22,931 bases of DNA from CAZMGD01 sp964565705. GTDB lineage: Bacteria > Actinomycetota > Acidimicrobiia > Acidimicrobiales > Ilumatobacteraceae. Made by a program: the position numbers and the translations under genes. Shown in pieces: positions 1 to 7,118 of the stretch. Positions within the stretch are counted from its first letter, which is position 1. Each line of letters opens with the position of its first letter. The stretch is taken from positions 1 to 22,931 of the forward strand of contig CAZMGD010000064.1 of NCBI GenBank assembly GCA_964565705.1. Direction: 5' to 3'. The notes beneath the pieces were generated by a model. The model saw only the letters and a list, made by a program, of their open reading frames with translations. It made no database searches and was not told the origin of the DNA.

Positions 1-30
1 CGTTCATGACCCGCCCGTTCATGACCCGCC
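1..30. repeat. Perfect tandem duplication of a 15-mer at the window edge
   Basis: CGTTCATGACCCGCC occurs twice back to back (1-15 and 16-30), followed by a similar CGCCCACCCG tract. It may be the tail of an upstream gene or intergenic DNA; the window edge prevents a decision. Between it and the first gene (31-87) I see no other clear element. Confidence 0.6.
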
Positions 31-100
31 CGCCCACCCGCTGCTTCAGAACCGTCAACGCGCAGCGGAGCACCTGCCCAACACACCAGGAGAGATGCAC

Positions 101-1396
101 ATGACGCTTCTCGACGACGGCATCGGCGTCGACGCTCCCACCCGCTGGGGGCTCGACGCGTCCAAGCCGATCAAGATCCCCGTCGACCGCTACATCTCGC
201 CCGAGTGGATGGAGCGGGAGAGCCAACGGCTGTGGCCGAAGGTGTGGCAGTTCGCCTGCTCGGTGGATCATGTCGCCGAACCCGGCGACTTCTACGAGTA
301 CCGCGCCGGGTGGCTGTCGATCCTGATCGTGCGCGGCGACGACGGTCAGGTGCGGGCGTTCCAGAACACCTGCCGCCACCGCGGCAACACGATCTGCGAG
401 GGCAGCGGCAAGGGCCTCGACGAGCTGCGCTGCCCGTACCACCGCTGGGCGTGGAACACCGACGGCCGTCTGCGCGAGGTGCCCTCGCGCCGCTGGTTCG
501 GCGTGATGGACGCCGATGAGTACGCGCTCATCCCGGCGCTCGTCGAGATCTGGGGCCCGACGGTGTGGATCAACCTCGACACCGACGCGATGTCCTTGGC
601 CGAGTGGCTCGAGGGCGTGCCGGACGATCTGGCGTGGAGCGCGTTCGACGACTTCCGCTGCAACAGCCACATCGTGCGCAACATGCCGGCCAACTGGAAG
701 GTCGTGTCCGAGGGCTTCAGCGAGACGTACCACATCCAGGGCGTACACCCCGAGATGCTCGGTTACATCAACGACGTCGATGCCCAGCAGCACCTGTGGC
801 ACCGCCACGGCGTGAGCAAGCAGGACTACGGGGTGCCCTCGCCGCGACTCGGCCGCAACGTCGACGACCAGGTCGTGTGGGACACGTGGGTGGAGTCGCT
901 CGGCTCACGCATCGGCGTGACGACCGACCAGAAGGTGCCGATGCCCGAGATCCCCGAGGGCCAGACCCTGCAGGACGTGCTCGCCGCGCGCATCGTCCAG
1001 GTGCAGGCCGAGCGCGGCGTCGACATCTCGCACCTCGACACCAAGACCCTGACCGGCGCGTCGCAGTACAACTTCTTCCCGAACGCGACGATGCTCGTCT
1101 GGTCGGACATGGTGAACATCCTGTCCACCCGCCCGGGCATGACGCCCGATGAGTGCCAGTTCGTGATCACCGGCTTCCACCGGGTGCCGCCGGGCGCGCC
1201 GCGCTCGGAGCCGATCACGCTCGGGCCCGAAGCCGGCGACCTGCCGCTCGGCCTCGTCATGGGCCAGGACATCGGCATCATGAAGACCGCCCAGCGCGGG
1301 CTGCACCAGCCAGGCCTGACGGAGCTGGCCGTCTCCGCCGAGGAGTGCCGGGTGATCAACCTCCACCGCAACCTCGACGAGTGGTGCGGCGAGTGA
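101..1396 (+). CDS. Rieske non-heme iron oxygenase, alpha (catalytic) subunit type
   Basis: This 431-residue protein is a ring-hydroxylating/Rieske oxygenase: electrons pass from a [2Fe-2S] cluster to a mononuclear iron that activates O2. The Rieske motif is complete, C91-x-H93 (TCRHRGN) then 17 residues to C111-x2-H114 (CPYHRW). The catalytic domain shows NW near 198, then SETYHIQGVHP with H211 and H216, and the third iron ligand is probably D390 in GQDIGIMKTAQRGL. I start at ATG 101 because AGGAG at 88-92 lies 8 nt upstream; ATG 95 is only 2 nt from it. The next gene overlaps the stop by 4 nt (GTGA), so the two are translationally coupled. No ferredoxin or reductase gene is visible. The substrate cannot be read from sequence; aromatic acids, sterols or quaternary amines are all possible. 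Confidence 0.93.
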   Translation: MTLLDDGIGVDAPTRWGLDASKPIKIPVDRYISPEWMERESQRLWPKVWQFACSVDHVAEPGDFYEYRAGWLSILIVRGDDGQVRAFQNTCRHRGNTICEGSGKGLDELRCPYHRWAWNTDGRLREVPSRRWFGVMDADEYALIPALVEIWGPTVWINLDTDAMSLAEWLEGVPDDLAWSAFDDFRCNSHIVRNMPANWKVVSEGFSETYHIQGVHPEMLGYINDVDAQQHLWHRHGVSKQDYGVPSPRLGRNVDDQVVWDTWVESLGSRIGVTTDQKVPMPEIPEGQTLQDVLAARIVQVQAERGVDISHLDTKTLTGASQYNFFPNATMLVWSDMVNILSTRPGMTPDECQFVITGFHRVPPGAPRSEPITLGPEAGDLPLGLVMGQDIGIMKTAQRGLHQPGLTELAVSAEECRVINLHRNLDEWCGE

Positions 1397-1884
1397 CGAT
1401 CACCGTGGAGGAGCTGCTTGCGCGCGAGGAGATCACCGACGTGGTCAAGCGCCTCGCTCGCGGCACCGACCGCCTCGACGAGCAGATGATGGCGTCGTGC
1501 TACCACCCGGACGGGTTCGACGACCACAACTCGTTCCGAGGCTCGGGCACCGAGTTCGCGAAGTGGGTGTGCGAGGTGCTGCCGCACTTCCAGGCGACGA
1601 TGCACTTCATCGGGCCACCGCAGATCGCCCTCGACGGCGCCGTCGCCCAGGTGAACACGTACTGCGTGGCCCACCACGTCGGCGAATCCACCGACATGGT
1701 GTTGGGGCTGCGCTACGTCGACCGCTTCGAGCGTCGCGACGGCGTGTGGCTGATCGCCAAGCGGGTCTGCGCGTTCGACTGGACCTACACCGTGCCCTAC
1801 GACCCGGCCACGAAGTTCGTGTTCGGCGAGGACTTCACCGTCGGCCACCGCGACCGCACGGACATCACCTACTCGGGCGTGTAG
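1393..1884 (+). CDS. SnoaL-like / NTF2-fold protein, probable partner of the Rieske oxygenase
   Basis: This 163-residue protein begins at GTG 1393, inside the stop of the oxygenase gene (GTGA overlap). It looks like the SnoaL_4 group of the NTF2 fold: an N-terminal helical stretch (EELLAREEITDVVKRLARG), a central CYHPDGFDDHNSF segment, then alternating beta strands ending in DGVWLIAKRVCAFDW. Beta subunits of classical ring-hydroxylating dioxygenases share this fold, and SnoaL-like proteins are often encoded beside Rieske alpha subunits. A structural or substrate-shaping role in the same enzyme is my inference; an independent isomerase or hydratase is the alternative. Its 3' end overlaps the convergent hydrolase gene by 16 bp, with no terminator between them. 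Confidence 0.85.
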   Translation: MTITVEELLAREEITDVVKRLARGTDRLDEQMMASCYHPDGFDDHNSFRGSGTEFAKWVCEVLPHFQATMHFIGPPQIALDGAVAQVNTYCVAHHVGESTDMVLGLRYVDRFERRDGVWLIAKRVCAFDWTYTVPYDPATKFVFGEDFTVGHRDRTDITYSGV

Positions 1885-2645
1885 CCGGCCGCGATGTCGT
1901 CGATGATCGCGGCCAGCTCGGCAGGGCGGCTGAGCATCGCGTTGTGACCGGTGTCCATGTCGACCACGTCGACGTGGCCGCCGGGCACCTCCTCCAGCAG
2001 CTCGATCGCCCTGTCCTGGTCGGCCACGGATGCGATCGTGTCCTGCAGGCAGCGCACCCAGGTCTTGGGGATCGCCGCCGGCACGCCGACACGCGAGATC
2101 TTCTCGTCGAGCACCGGCATGACGTCGTTGCCGAAGTTGTCGAGCACCAGTTGCATCGCCGCGGCGTCGAGATCGGTGCCGAACATGAAGCGGATCGTCG
2201 CCTCGTCGAGCGACGGCGCCGTGTGCTCAGCCGATCCCGGCCCGTCGAGCGCCCGGCGGATGTTCGCCCTGGCGATCGTGGCAATGTCCTGGTGCAGCCG
2301 GTCGAGCGATGAGCCGCCTTCGGCCGGGATCGAGCACGTCACGAACACCAGGTGGGCCACACGCTCGGGCGCGCGCCGGGCCACCTCGGGGATCGTGAGC
2401 CCGGCCAGCGAGTGCCCGACGAGCACGAAGCGCTCGTAGCCCGCGGCATCGGCGTCGGCGAGCACCGACTCGGCGAAGTCGGCGACCGTGAGCGTGCGCA
2501 GCTCGGGCAGGTCGAGCCAGCGGTCGGGCCCGCCGCGCACGGCCTTGGGCGGCAGGTCGACCGCCAGCACAGGGCTCGACATCCGCTCCACCATCGGCCC
2601 CCAGCACCACGCGCCGTGCCCCGCGCCATGCACCAACACCACCGG
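1869..2645 (-). CDS. Alpha/beta hydrolase, N-terminus lost in assembly gap (partial)
   Basis: About 258 residues remain of an alpha/beta-hydrolase-fold enzyme resembling the plant methylesterase/hydroxynitrile lyase-like group (PF12697). The oxyanion-hole segment VHGAGHGAWCW is followed by the nucleophile elbow GHSLAG, and the catalytic histidine is most likely in DTGHNAMLSRP near the C-terminus. The acid residue is probably in the ASVADQDRA segment. Family members usually begin only a few residues before VLVHGAGHG, so little coding sequence should be missing, but the start codon and promoter lie in the N run. The stop (1869-1871) overlaps the convergent SnoaL-like gene. Ester or amide hydrolysis is likely; the substrate is unknown. 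Closeness to the oxygenase allows, but does not show, a shared degradation route. Confidence 0.88.
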   Translation of the reverse strand, partial: PVVLVHGAGHGAWCWGPMVERMSSPVLAVDLPPKAVRGGPDRWLDLPELRTLTVADFAESVLADADAAGYERFVLVGHSLAGLTIPEVARRAPERVAHLVFVTCSIPAEGGSSLDRLHQDIATIARANIRRALDGPGSAEHTAPSLDEATIRFMFGTDLDAAAMQLVLDNFGNDVMPVLDEKISRVGVPAAIPKTWVRCLQDTIASVADQDRAIELLEEVPGGHVDVVDMDTGHNAMLSRPAELAAIIDDIAAGYTPE

Positions 2646-2745
2646 NNNNNNNNNNNNNNNNNNNNNNNNNNNNNNNNNNNNNNNNNNNNNNNNNNNNNNN
2701 NNNNNNNNNNNNNNNNNNNNNNNNNNNNNNNNNNNNNNNNNNNNN
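2646..2745. other. Assembly gap (100 N)
   Basis: A run of exactly 100 Ns, a conventional placeholder for a scaffold gap of unknown length. It removes the start of the alpha/beta hydrolase gene. The right flank (2746-2828) is made of the dispersed GCGAGC-type repeat, so the break is probably repeat-induced. Confidence 0.97.
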
Positions 2746-2770
2746 AACCGGCGCCGCAGCCGAGTCCCCT

Positions 2771-2827
2771 GCGAGCGAAGCGAGCCCCGCTCGGCGCGCC
2801 CAGGCGCCGACGCGAGCGCAGCGAGCC
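2771..2827 (-). repeat. Dispersed stop-adjacent repeat, copy 1
   Basis: Read on the minus strand, the core GGCTCGCTGCGCTCGC (2827-2812) begins one base after the TAG of the NlpC/P60 gene. After 4 nt comes a second module GCGCCTGGGC (2807-2798), then a variant core GGCTCGCTTCGCTCGC (2786-2771). Related copies lie at 8647, 11190 and 18645. Confidence 0.75.
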
Positions 2828-2828
2828 A

Positions 2829-3602
2829 CTAGCTCGGGTCGGCGTACCTGACCGAGTTGATCCGCTTGCCAGGGATGAAGTCGACCTCGACGCGTCGACC
2901 CGAATACGGGGAGTGCACCATCGTGCCGGGCACCCCGAGGTACATCATCACGTGGCCGGGGTACTGGACGAGGTCGCCTGCACCGGCGGTCTCGGCGGTC
3001 AGTCGCGTGCCGGCGGCGATCTGGTCGCCGCTGCTGCGCGGGATGGTGAGACCCGCCACCGACCACGCGTACGAGGTCAGGCCCGAGCAGTCGAACCCGA
3101 CGCCGGGCTTGGACTGCTGCGAACGGTACGGCGTGCCGATCTGCGAGAACGCCGCCATCAGGGCGGTCTGGTGGGTGAGGTCGGCAGCCGTCCAGGCCTC
3201 GTCGAACTGCTCGGCGTCGATGCCGAGCTGGTACCCGACCATCTCGGCGATCTGCGAACGGATGACCCCGAAGCTGGTCTGCGCCGCGCCCGACCCGCCC
3301 TGGATCAGCGCGATCTGGACGAGGGCGTCGGTGGCCAGCGAGGGAACCGTGGCGCCCGGGGGGACGGTGACGGCCTCGGGATCCGTTGGTGGCGTCGCCA
3401 CCGGCCCGCTCCGCACCACCGGCAGGCCGACGTTTGCAGGTCGAGTGTACGGGGAACCCTCGGAACCGGTCGCGACCGGCGCCGACGGATCCGGGGGAGC
3501 GGCATGCACCGTCGCCGGTGCGGCGAGGGCCAGGGAAGCGGCAGCGAGTGCCACCGACAGCGCTACACGCAGCCGCGTGCGACGCTTCGAGTTGGATTGC
3601 AC
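2829..3602 (-). CDS. Secreted NlpC/P60 peptidoglycan endopeptidase
   Basis: This 257-residue exported enzyme should cleave peptide stems of peptidoglycan. The N-terminus is a signal peptide: basic SKRRTRLR, a hydrophobic run ALSVALAAASLALAAP, and probable cleavage after ATVHA (about residue 34). A proline-rich linker and a helical region follow, then the NlpC/P60 domain over roughly the last 100 residues. The catalytic cysteine is C172 in FDCSGL, the histidine H217 in PGHVMMYLG, and the third polar residue is probably H230 in MVHSP. I start at GTG 3602 because GGAGG lies about 10 nt upstream; an in-frame start 13 codons earlier has no such signal. The leader is about 130 nt. No cell-wall-binding repeat is seen. 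The divergent neighbour is the MocA-like gene. Confidence 0.9.
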   Translation of the reverse strand: MQSNSKRRTRLRVALSVALAAASLALAAPATVHAAPPDPSAPVATGSEGSPYTRPANVGLPVVRSGPVATPPTDPEAVTVPPGATVPSLATDALVQIALIQGGSGAAQTSFGVIRSQIAEMVGYQLGIDAEQFDEAWTAADLTHQTALMAAFSQIGTPYRSQQSKPGVGFDCSGLTSYAWSVAGLTIPRSSGDQIAAGTRLTAETAGAGDLVQYPGHVMMYLGVPGTMVHSPYSGRRVEVDFIPGKRINSVRYADPS

Positions 3603-3633
3603 CTGTGGTTGTCCTCCGGTTGGTGTGGAGAGC

Positions 3634-3653
3634 GGAACCAATCGCCCGGTTCC
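3634..3653 (-). other. Small hairpin in the NlpC/P60 leader
   Basis: Perfect 6-bp inverted repeat GGAACC/GGTTCC with an 8-nt loop, 32 nt upstream of the chosen start codon. Other short GC stems (a GGCCG/CGGCC pair and a GGCGC/GCGCC pair) lie upstream in the same leader. A folded 5' UTR is possible; I match it to no riboswitch class. Confidence 0.3.
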
Positions 3654-3737
3654 ACCCGCCCGCCCGGCGCCGTACGAGAGCGCCCCTCGGGGTATCGACA
3701 GGCCGGCATCGTCGGCGGCCAGATGACGAGAGGCGAC

Positions 3738-3767
3738 AAGCTACCGCAACAGAACTGCAATGTTCAA
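3738..3767 (-). promoter_or_regulatory. Probable promoter of the NlpC/P60 gene
   Basis: On the minus strand TTGAAC (3767-3762) and TAGCTT (3743-3738) are separated by 18 nt, a good fit to a housekeeping-sigma promoter. Transcription would begin near 3731, giving a leader of about 128 nt. Confidence 0.45.
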
Positions 3768-3795
3768 CGCGCACGGACCAGATAGGAACGTCCCC

Positions 3796-4389
3796 GTGCC
3801 CGCCGCCGTCCCAGGAGATCGCTCCGGCGGACGCACTGTCGCCGTGCTGCTCGCCGCCGGCGGAGGTTCGCGATATGACGGAACGACACACAAGCTGCTC
3901 GCGCCACTCGGTGCATCGACGGTGTTCCAGCGGGCCTTCACCGCCGCGATGACGGCCGGGATCGGCCACCTCGTCGTCGTCACCGGCGCCGTCGCCGACC
4001 TGCCGATCGAACCCGGCGTGGGCGTGACCGTGTGCCACAACCCGCACTGGGCAGAGGGGCAGGCGACGTCACTGCAGTCCGGGATCCGTGCCGCTCGAGA
4101 GCTCGACGCCGACGCGATCGTGGTCGGTCTCGGCGACCAGCCGTTCGTGCCGGCCACCGCTTGGCGGGCGGTCGCCGCGGCCAGTTCGCCGATCGCGATC
4201 GCCACCTACGACGGGCGGCGAGCCAATCCGGTACGGCTGGGCGCGTCGGTCTGGCCGCTGCTGCCGACATCGGGCGACGCGGGCGCCCGAGCGGTCTTCG
4301 CGGTTCACCCAGAACTCGTCGAGGAGGTACCCTGCGAAGGATCCCCCGCCGACATCGACACCCGCGAGGACCTGGAGCGATGGACCTGA
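3796..4389 (+). CDS. MocA-like (MobA-superfamily) nucleotidyltransferase
   Basis: This 197-residue protein has the NTP-transferase signature of the MobA/MocA group: LLAAGGGSR close to the N-terminus, the conserved lysine in THKLLAPLG, NPHWAEGQATSLQSGI, the metal-binding GLGDQPF, and a C-terminal GDAGARAVF. MocA enzymes transfer CMP to molybdopterin for xanthine dehydrogenase-type enzymes; here the exact substrate is uncertain because no molybdoenzyme gene is in view. I use GTG 3796, with AGGA at 3784-3787 8 nt upstream, rather than ATG 3760, which lacks a ribosome binding site. It heads a packed same-strand run: the next start codon lies inside its last codons. Confidence 0.82.
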   Translation: MPAAVPGDRSGGRTVAVLLAAGGGSRYDGTTHKLLAPLGASTVFQRAFTAAMTAGIGHLVVVTGAVADLPIEPGVGVTVCHNPHWAEGQATSLQSGIRAARELDADAIVVGLGDQPFVPATAWRAVAAASSPIAIATYDGRRANPVRLGASVWPLLPTSGDAGARAVFAVHPELVEEVPCEGSPADIDTREDLERWT

Positions 4390-4628
4390 TCACCGGTACG
4401 AGCTCCGACGAACACGACGAACCCGAGCGCCCCGACAACGAAGACGTCGAGGCGGACGCGACGCCTGGTGGCACCCCCATCCCCCAGCTGCACGGGCCCG
4501 CCGCTGACCCGGTCGAGCCGATCCGCGCCGGTGCGGGTGCAGGCCGCTGGGCGCTGCGCGCCGTGCCCGCCGCGATCGCTGGTGGCGCCGCCGTCACCTG
4601 GGCGGTGCTGCGTGCCCGCCGCCGGTAG
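4380..4628 (+). CDS. Small membrane protein of unknown function
   Basis: An 82-residue protein starting at ATG 4380, which overlaps the stop of the MocA-like gene by 10 nt; GAGGA at 4366-4370 is a suitably placed ribosome binding site. The first half is strongly acidic (DEHDEPERPDNEDVEAD). The C-terminus has one hydrophobic segment, AVPAAIAGGAAVTWAVL, followed by RARRR. This suggests a tail-anchored or single-span protein. I recognise no family. In other actinobacteria an FtsB-like septum protein lies near DUF501-ppx, but FtsB has an N-terminal span and a coiled coil, which this protein lacks. Confidence 0.62.
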   Translation: MDLITGTSSDEHDEPERPDNEDVEADATPGGTPIPQLHGPAADPVEPIRAGAGAGRWALRAVPAAIAGGAAVTWAVLRARRR

Positions 4629-4641
4629 CCCACCGCGTTCG

Positions 4642-5097
4642 ATGGCCGACGACGCCGACATCGCCCGAGTCGAGTCCTTGCTCGGGCGAGCTCCGATCGC
4701 CGACTTCGATGTGGTGGTGCGCGACGCGGGCGGGAGCCCGGTCGTGATCCGCAACGCTCCGCTCTTGCCCGACGGCACCCCGATGCCCACCCGCTACTGG
4801 CTCGTGGGTCGGGCCGAGACCGTGGCGGTCAGCCGCCTGGAGGCGGCCGGTGGCGTGCGCGCGGCAGAGACGTCGATCGATCCCGAGGCCGTCGCCGCCG
4901 CGCACCGCACGTATGCCGCCGAACGCGACGCGGCCCTGCCGCCAGGTCACACCGGCCCGGCCCCCTTCGGTGGGGTGGCGGGCACGCGCACCGGCGTCAA
5001 GTGCCTCCACGCCCACTACGCCTGGTACCTCGCAGGAGGCGACGACCCGGTCGGCCGCTGGGTCGCGCAGCAGCTCGCCGTGGAGGATGTCCGGTGA
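4642..5097 (+). CDS. DUF501 family protein
   Basis: A 151-residue protein with hallmarks of DUF501: an N-terminal ARVESLLGRAP segment, a central block with PTRYWLVG, and a C-terminal GVKCLHAHYAWYLAGGDDPVG block holding the conserved Cys/His cluster. The function is unknown. In mycobacteria and many other actinobacteria it sits directly before a Ppx/GppA gene, as here, and the 4-nt GTGA overlap with that gene supports coupling. The start is ATG 4642, giving the usual family beginning; an in-frame GTG at 4612 would add ten residues and overlap the small membrane protein gene. No strong ribosome binding site precedes either start. Confidence 0.88.
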   Translation: MADDADIARVESLLGRAPIADFDVVVRDAGGSPVVIRNAPLLPDGTPMPTRYWLVGRAETVAVSRLEAAGGVRAAETSIDPEAVAAAHRTYAAERDAALPPGHTGPAPFGGVAGTRTGVKCLHAHYAWYLAGGDDPVGRWVAQQLAVEDVR

Positions 5098-6005
5098 ACG
5101 TCGCCGCGATCGACATCGGGACGAACTCGACCAACCTCTTGATCGTCGACCAAGCCGGCGAGCAGCTGGTGCGCGAGATCGGCTTCACCCGCCTCGGCCG
5201 GGGCGTCGACGAACACCGGATGTTCGCGCCGGAAGCGATCGAGCGCACCGTCGCCCAGCTGGCCCATTATCGCGACGTCCTGCGGACCCACGACGTGACC
5301 GCGGTGCGCGCCGTCGCGACCAGCGCCAGCCGCGACGCCGCCAACCGCGACGACTTCTTCGACCGGGCCGAGGCCGTGCTCGGTGTCCGCCCGGCACTGC
5401 TCGACGGCGAGCAGGAGGGCGTGCTCGCCTACCGGGGTTCCGTCGGCGACGGGCGCGACGGCGAACTGCGTCTCGTCATCGACATCGGTGGCGGCTCGAC
5501 CGAGTTCATGCTGGGCGACGACGAACTGCGCGACGTGACCTCGATCGATGTCGGGTCGGTGCGGCTGACCGAGATGTTCCTGCACGGCGACCCGCCCCGC
5601 GCCGAGGAGCTGACGAACGCGATCGGCACCGTCCAGGATCTGCTCGAGGACGTCGAGCGCGAGCTGCCCGGCATCGCCGCCCGACCGTTCGTGGTCGGCA
5701 TCGCGGGCACGATCACGACGATCGCTGCGGTCGAGATCGGCCTGCCGGAGTACGACCCCTCGCGGGTGCACGGCGCACGGCTGACGCGCCCGGCGATCGA
5801 AGAGGTGTTCCGCACATTGGCCACCGAGCCGCTCGCCGACCGGGTGCACAACCCCGGCCTGCCGCGCGAGCGCGCCGACGTGATCGTCGGCGGCTGCTGT
5901 GTGCTGGTGGCGATCATGCGGACCTGGAGCGTCGGCGAGATCATCGTGTCGGACCGCGGCATCCTCCACGGTGTGTGCCTCGACCTCCTGGAGGCGTACC
6001 GATGA
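5094..6005 (+). CDS. ppx: Ppx/GppA family exopolyphosphatase / pppGpp phosphohydrolase
   Basis: A 303-residue member of the ASKHA-fold Ppx/GppA family, which remove terminal phosphate from polyphosphate or convert pppGpp to ppGpp. Nucleotide/phosphate loops are visible: IDIGTNSTNLLI at the N-terminus and DIGGGSTEFMLG in the middle. The likely catalytic glutamate lies in LDGEQEGVLAYRG. The length matches the short actinobacterial form, without the C-terminal HD-like domain of E. coli Ppx. The start GTG 5094 overlaps the DUF501 stop by 4 nt, and its own stop overlaps the acetyltransferase start (ATGA). Which substrate it prefers cannot be told; mycobacterial paralogs differ. A role in phosphate or stringent-response balance is inferred from family. 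Confidence 0.9.
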   Translation: MNVAAIDIGTNSTNLLIVDQAGEQLVREIGFTRLGRGVDEHRMFAPEAIERTVAQLAHYRDVLRTHDVTAVRAVATSASRDAANRDDFFDRAEAVLGVRPALLDGEQEGVLAYRGSVGDGRDGELRLVIDIGGGSTEFMLGDDELRDVTSIDVGSVRLTEMFLHGDPPRAEELTNAIGTVQDLLEDVERELPGIAARPFVVGIAGTITTIAAVEIGLPEYDPSRVHGARLTRPAIEEVFRTLATEPLADRVHNPGLPRERADVIVGGCCVLVAIMRTWSVGEIIVSDRGILHGVCLDLLEAYR

Positions 6006-6625
6006 GTCTCCGCGCGCATCCGGCGTCGCCGTCGTCACCGATGCGGTTGTACGGCAAGCGGGTCGTGCTGCGCCCCCTCGTGCCGAACGACCACACGGCG
6101 TGGAGCGAGGTCCGCCGGCGCAACCACGACTGGCTGACCGTGTGGGAGCCGTCGCGTCCGCTGCTGTCGATCGATCCGGCGAACGACCGCGACGCGTTCT
6201 CCAACCGCTGCGCCGCTCGCGACCGCGAGCGGATGATGGGTACCGCATGCGGGCTCGGGTTGTTCGTCGACGGGGCGTTCGCCGGCGAGATCAACCTCAA
6301 CAACATCACGCGCGGTGCGATGCAGTCGGCGACGATCGGGTACTGGATCGACCAGGCTCGCGCGGGGCACAGCTACGTCGCCGAGGGCGTGGTCGTGCTG
6401 GCCCGGCACGCGTTCGAGGAGCTGAGCCTGCATCGTCTGGAGATCTGCATCATCCCCCGCAATCGAAACAGCCGCCGCGTCATGGAGAAGCTCGCGATCC
6501 GCGAGGAGGGTGTGGCCCGGGGGCTGGTCGAGATCAACGGGGTGTGGGAGGACCACGTCCGCTATGGCGTCACCGTGGAGGAGTGGAACGAACGGCGCGC
6601 CGCACTGTCGGCCGACTGGCTCTGA
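6002..6625 (+). CDS. GNAT acetyltransferase, RimJ/RimL type
   Basis: A 207-residue GNAT-fold N-acetyltransferase of the RimJ/RimL group, which acetylate ribosomal-protein N-termini or other amines using acetyl-CoA. Visible blocks are RLYGKRVVLRPLVPNDHTAW at the start of the fold, GEINLNNI and IGYWID in the central strands, the acetyl-CoA loop region RAGHSYVAEGVVVLARHAF, and RNRNSRRVMEKL with the family's usual N-x-x-S. The ATG overlaps the ppx stop by 4 nt, so it is the last gene of the coupled run. The start could instead be the internal ATG before RLYGKR, since the first 13 residues are not conserved-looking. The target is unknown. Confidence 0.88.
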   Translation: MSLRAHPASPSSPMRLYGKRVVLRPLVPNDHTAWSEVRRRNHDWLTVWEPSRPLLSIDPANDRDAFSNRCAARDRERMMGTACGLGLFVDGAFAGEINLNNITRGAMQSATIGYWIDQARAGHSYVAEGVVVLARHAFEELSLHRLEICIIPRNRNSRRVMEKLAIREEGVARGLVEINGVWEDHVRYGVTVEEWNERRAALSADWL

Positions 6626-6628
6626 GGC

Positions 6629-6946
6629 TTACGACTGTTCGATGATCAGGCGCTGCGCTCGGATGCGGGCCAGGCGCTGGTTGGTGCGCCGCTTCCAGTC
6701 CTTCACCTTCCAGTGCCGCTGCGGGCGACCGGCCGCCTTCGCCACACCCTTTTCAGCATCGTGGTGGCGCAACGGCTTGAACTCGTTGGCCGGTTCGATG
6801 ACGTCGTCGGGTTCGACCCCGGCGCTCAACTGCTCGGTGACGAGGTGCAACTCGCTGTTGATGCGACTGCGATCGCCTCGGGCGTGAGCCCGGACATCCA
6901 CCGTTGCCGGCGGGACGACTTCGCTGCTGCGATGCCGATTGCTCAT
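6629..6946 (-). CDS. Small basic protein of unknown function
   Basis: A 105-residue protein whose ATG at 6946 has an excellent ribosome binding site, GGGAGG with a 7-nt spacer. It has no hydrophobic segment. The N-terminal part (SRINSELHLVTEQLSAGVEPDDVIEPANEF) looks helical; the C-terminal half is strongly basic (RPQRHWKVKDWKRRTNQRLARIRAQR), which could bind nucleic acid. I recognise no family. Its stop lies 3 nt from the stop of the convergent acetyltransferase gene. The hairpin at 7043-7092 separates it from the upstream crotonase gene, so it probably has its own promoter; ACCGTA at 6986-6991 (TACGGT on the minus strand) is a possible -10. Confidence 0.7.
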   Translation of the reverse strand: MSNRHRSSEVVPPATVDVRAHARGDRSRINSELHLVTEQLSAGVEPDDVIEPANEFKPLRHHDAEKGVAKAAGRPQRHWKVKDWKRRTNQRLARIRAQRLIIEQS

Positions 6947-7042
6947 GCTTCGACCTCCCGATGGTCCGTGGTGAGCTTGATCTCGACCGTAGTCCATCGA
7001 GGCATCGATCGCGGCACCGGTGAGGCGACTCCTGTCACGACG

Positions 7043-7092
7043 GTTCTCGGTCGGGTTCTGGCACCCAGGGGTACCAGAACCCGACCGAGAAC
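7043..7092. terminator. Long intergenic hairpin H1 (near-perfect 50-bp palindrome)
   Basis: The arms 7043-7061 and 7074-7092 are perfectly complementary over 19 bp, and the 12-nt centre (CACCCAGGGGTA) is itself almost palindromic. It starts 26 nt after the stop of the minus-strand crotonase gene and probably ends that transcript; there is no clear U-tract, as is common in actinobacteria. It contains CTGGCACCC, shared with the hairpin at 20608. Confidence 0.75.
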
Positions 7093-7118
7093 GTGAGGCG
7101 GAGGCGGGCTGGGGCGGG

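Noticed and set aside
95..1396. ATG 95 as start of the Rieske gene
   Set aside because: The AGGAG at 88-92 is only 2 nt from it but 8 nt from ATG 101.
3603..3731. c-di-AMP (ydaO) riboswitch before the NlpC/P60 gene
   Set aside because: The gene context fits, but the conserved GGGUGAAUCC-like and related segments are not seen and the leader is short for that class.
2227..4047. A long open frame on the minus strand running through the first N gap
   Set aside because: It is open only because Ns carry no stops; outside the gap it shadows the alpha/beta hydrolase and NlpC genes in another frame and has low-complexity Arg/Gly-rich translation.
4380..4628. FtsB/DivIC homologue
   Set aside because: The hydrophobic segment is at the C-terminus and there is no coiled coil; FtsB has the reverse layout.
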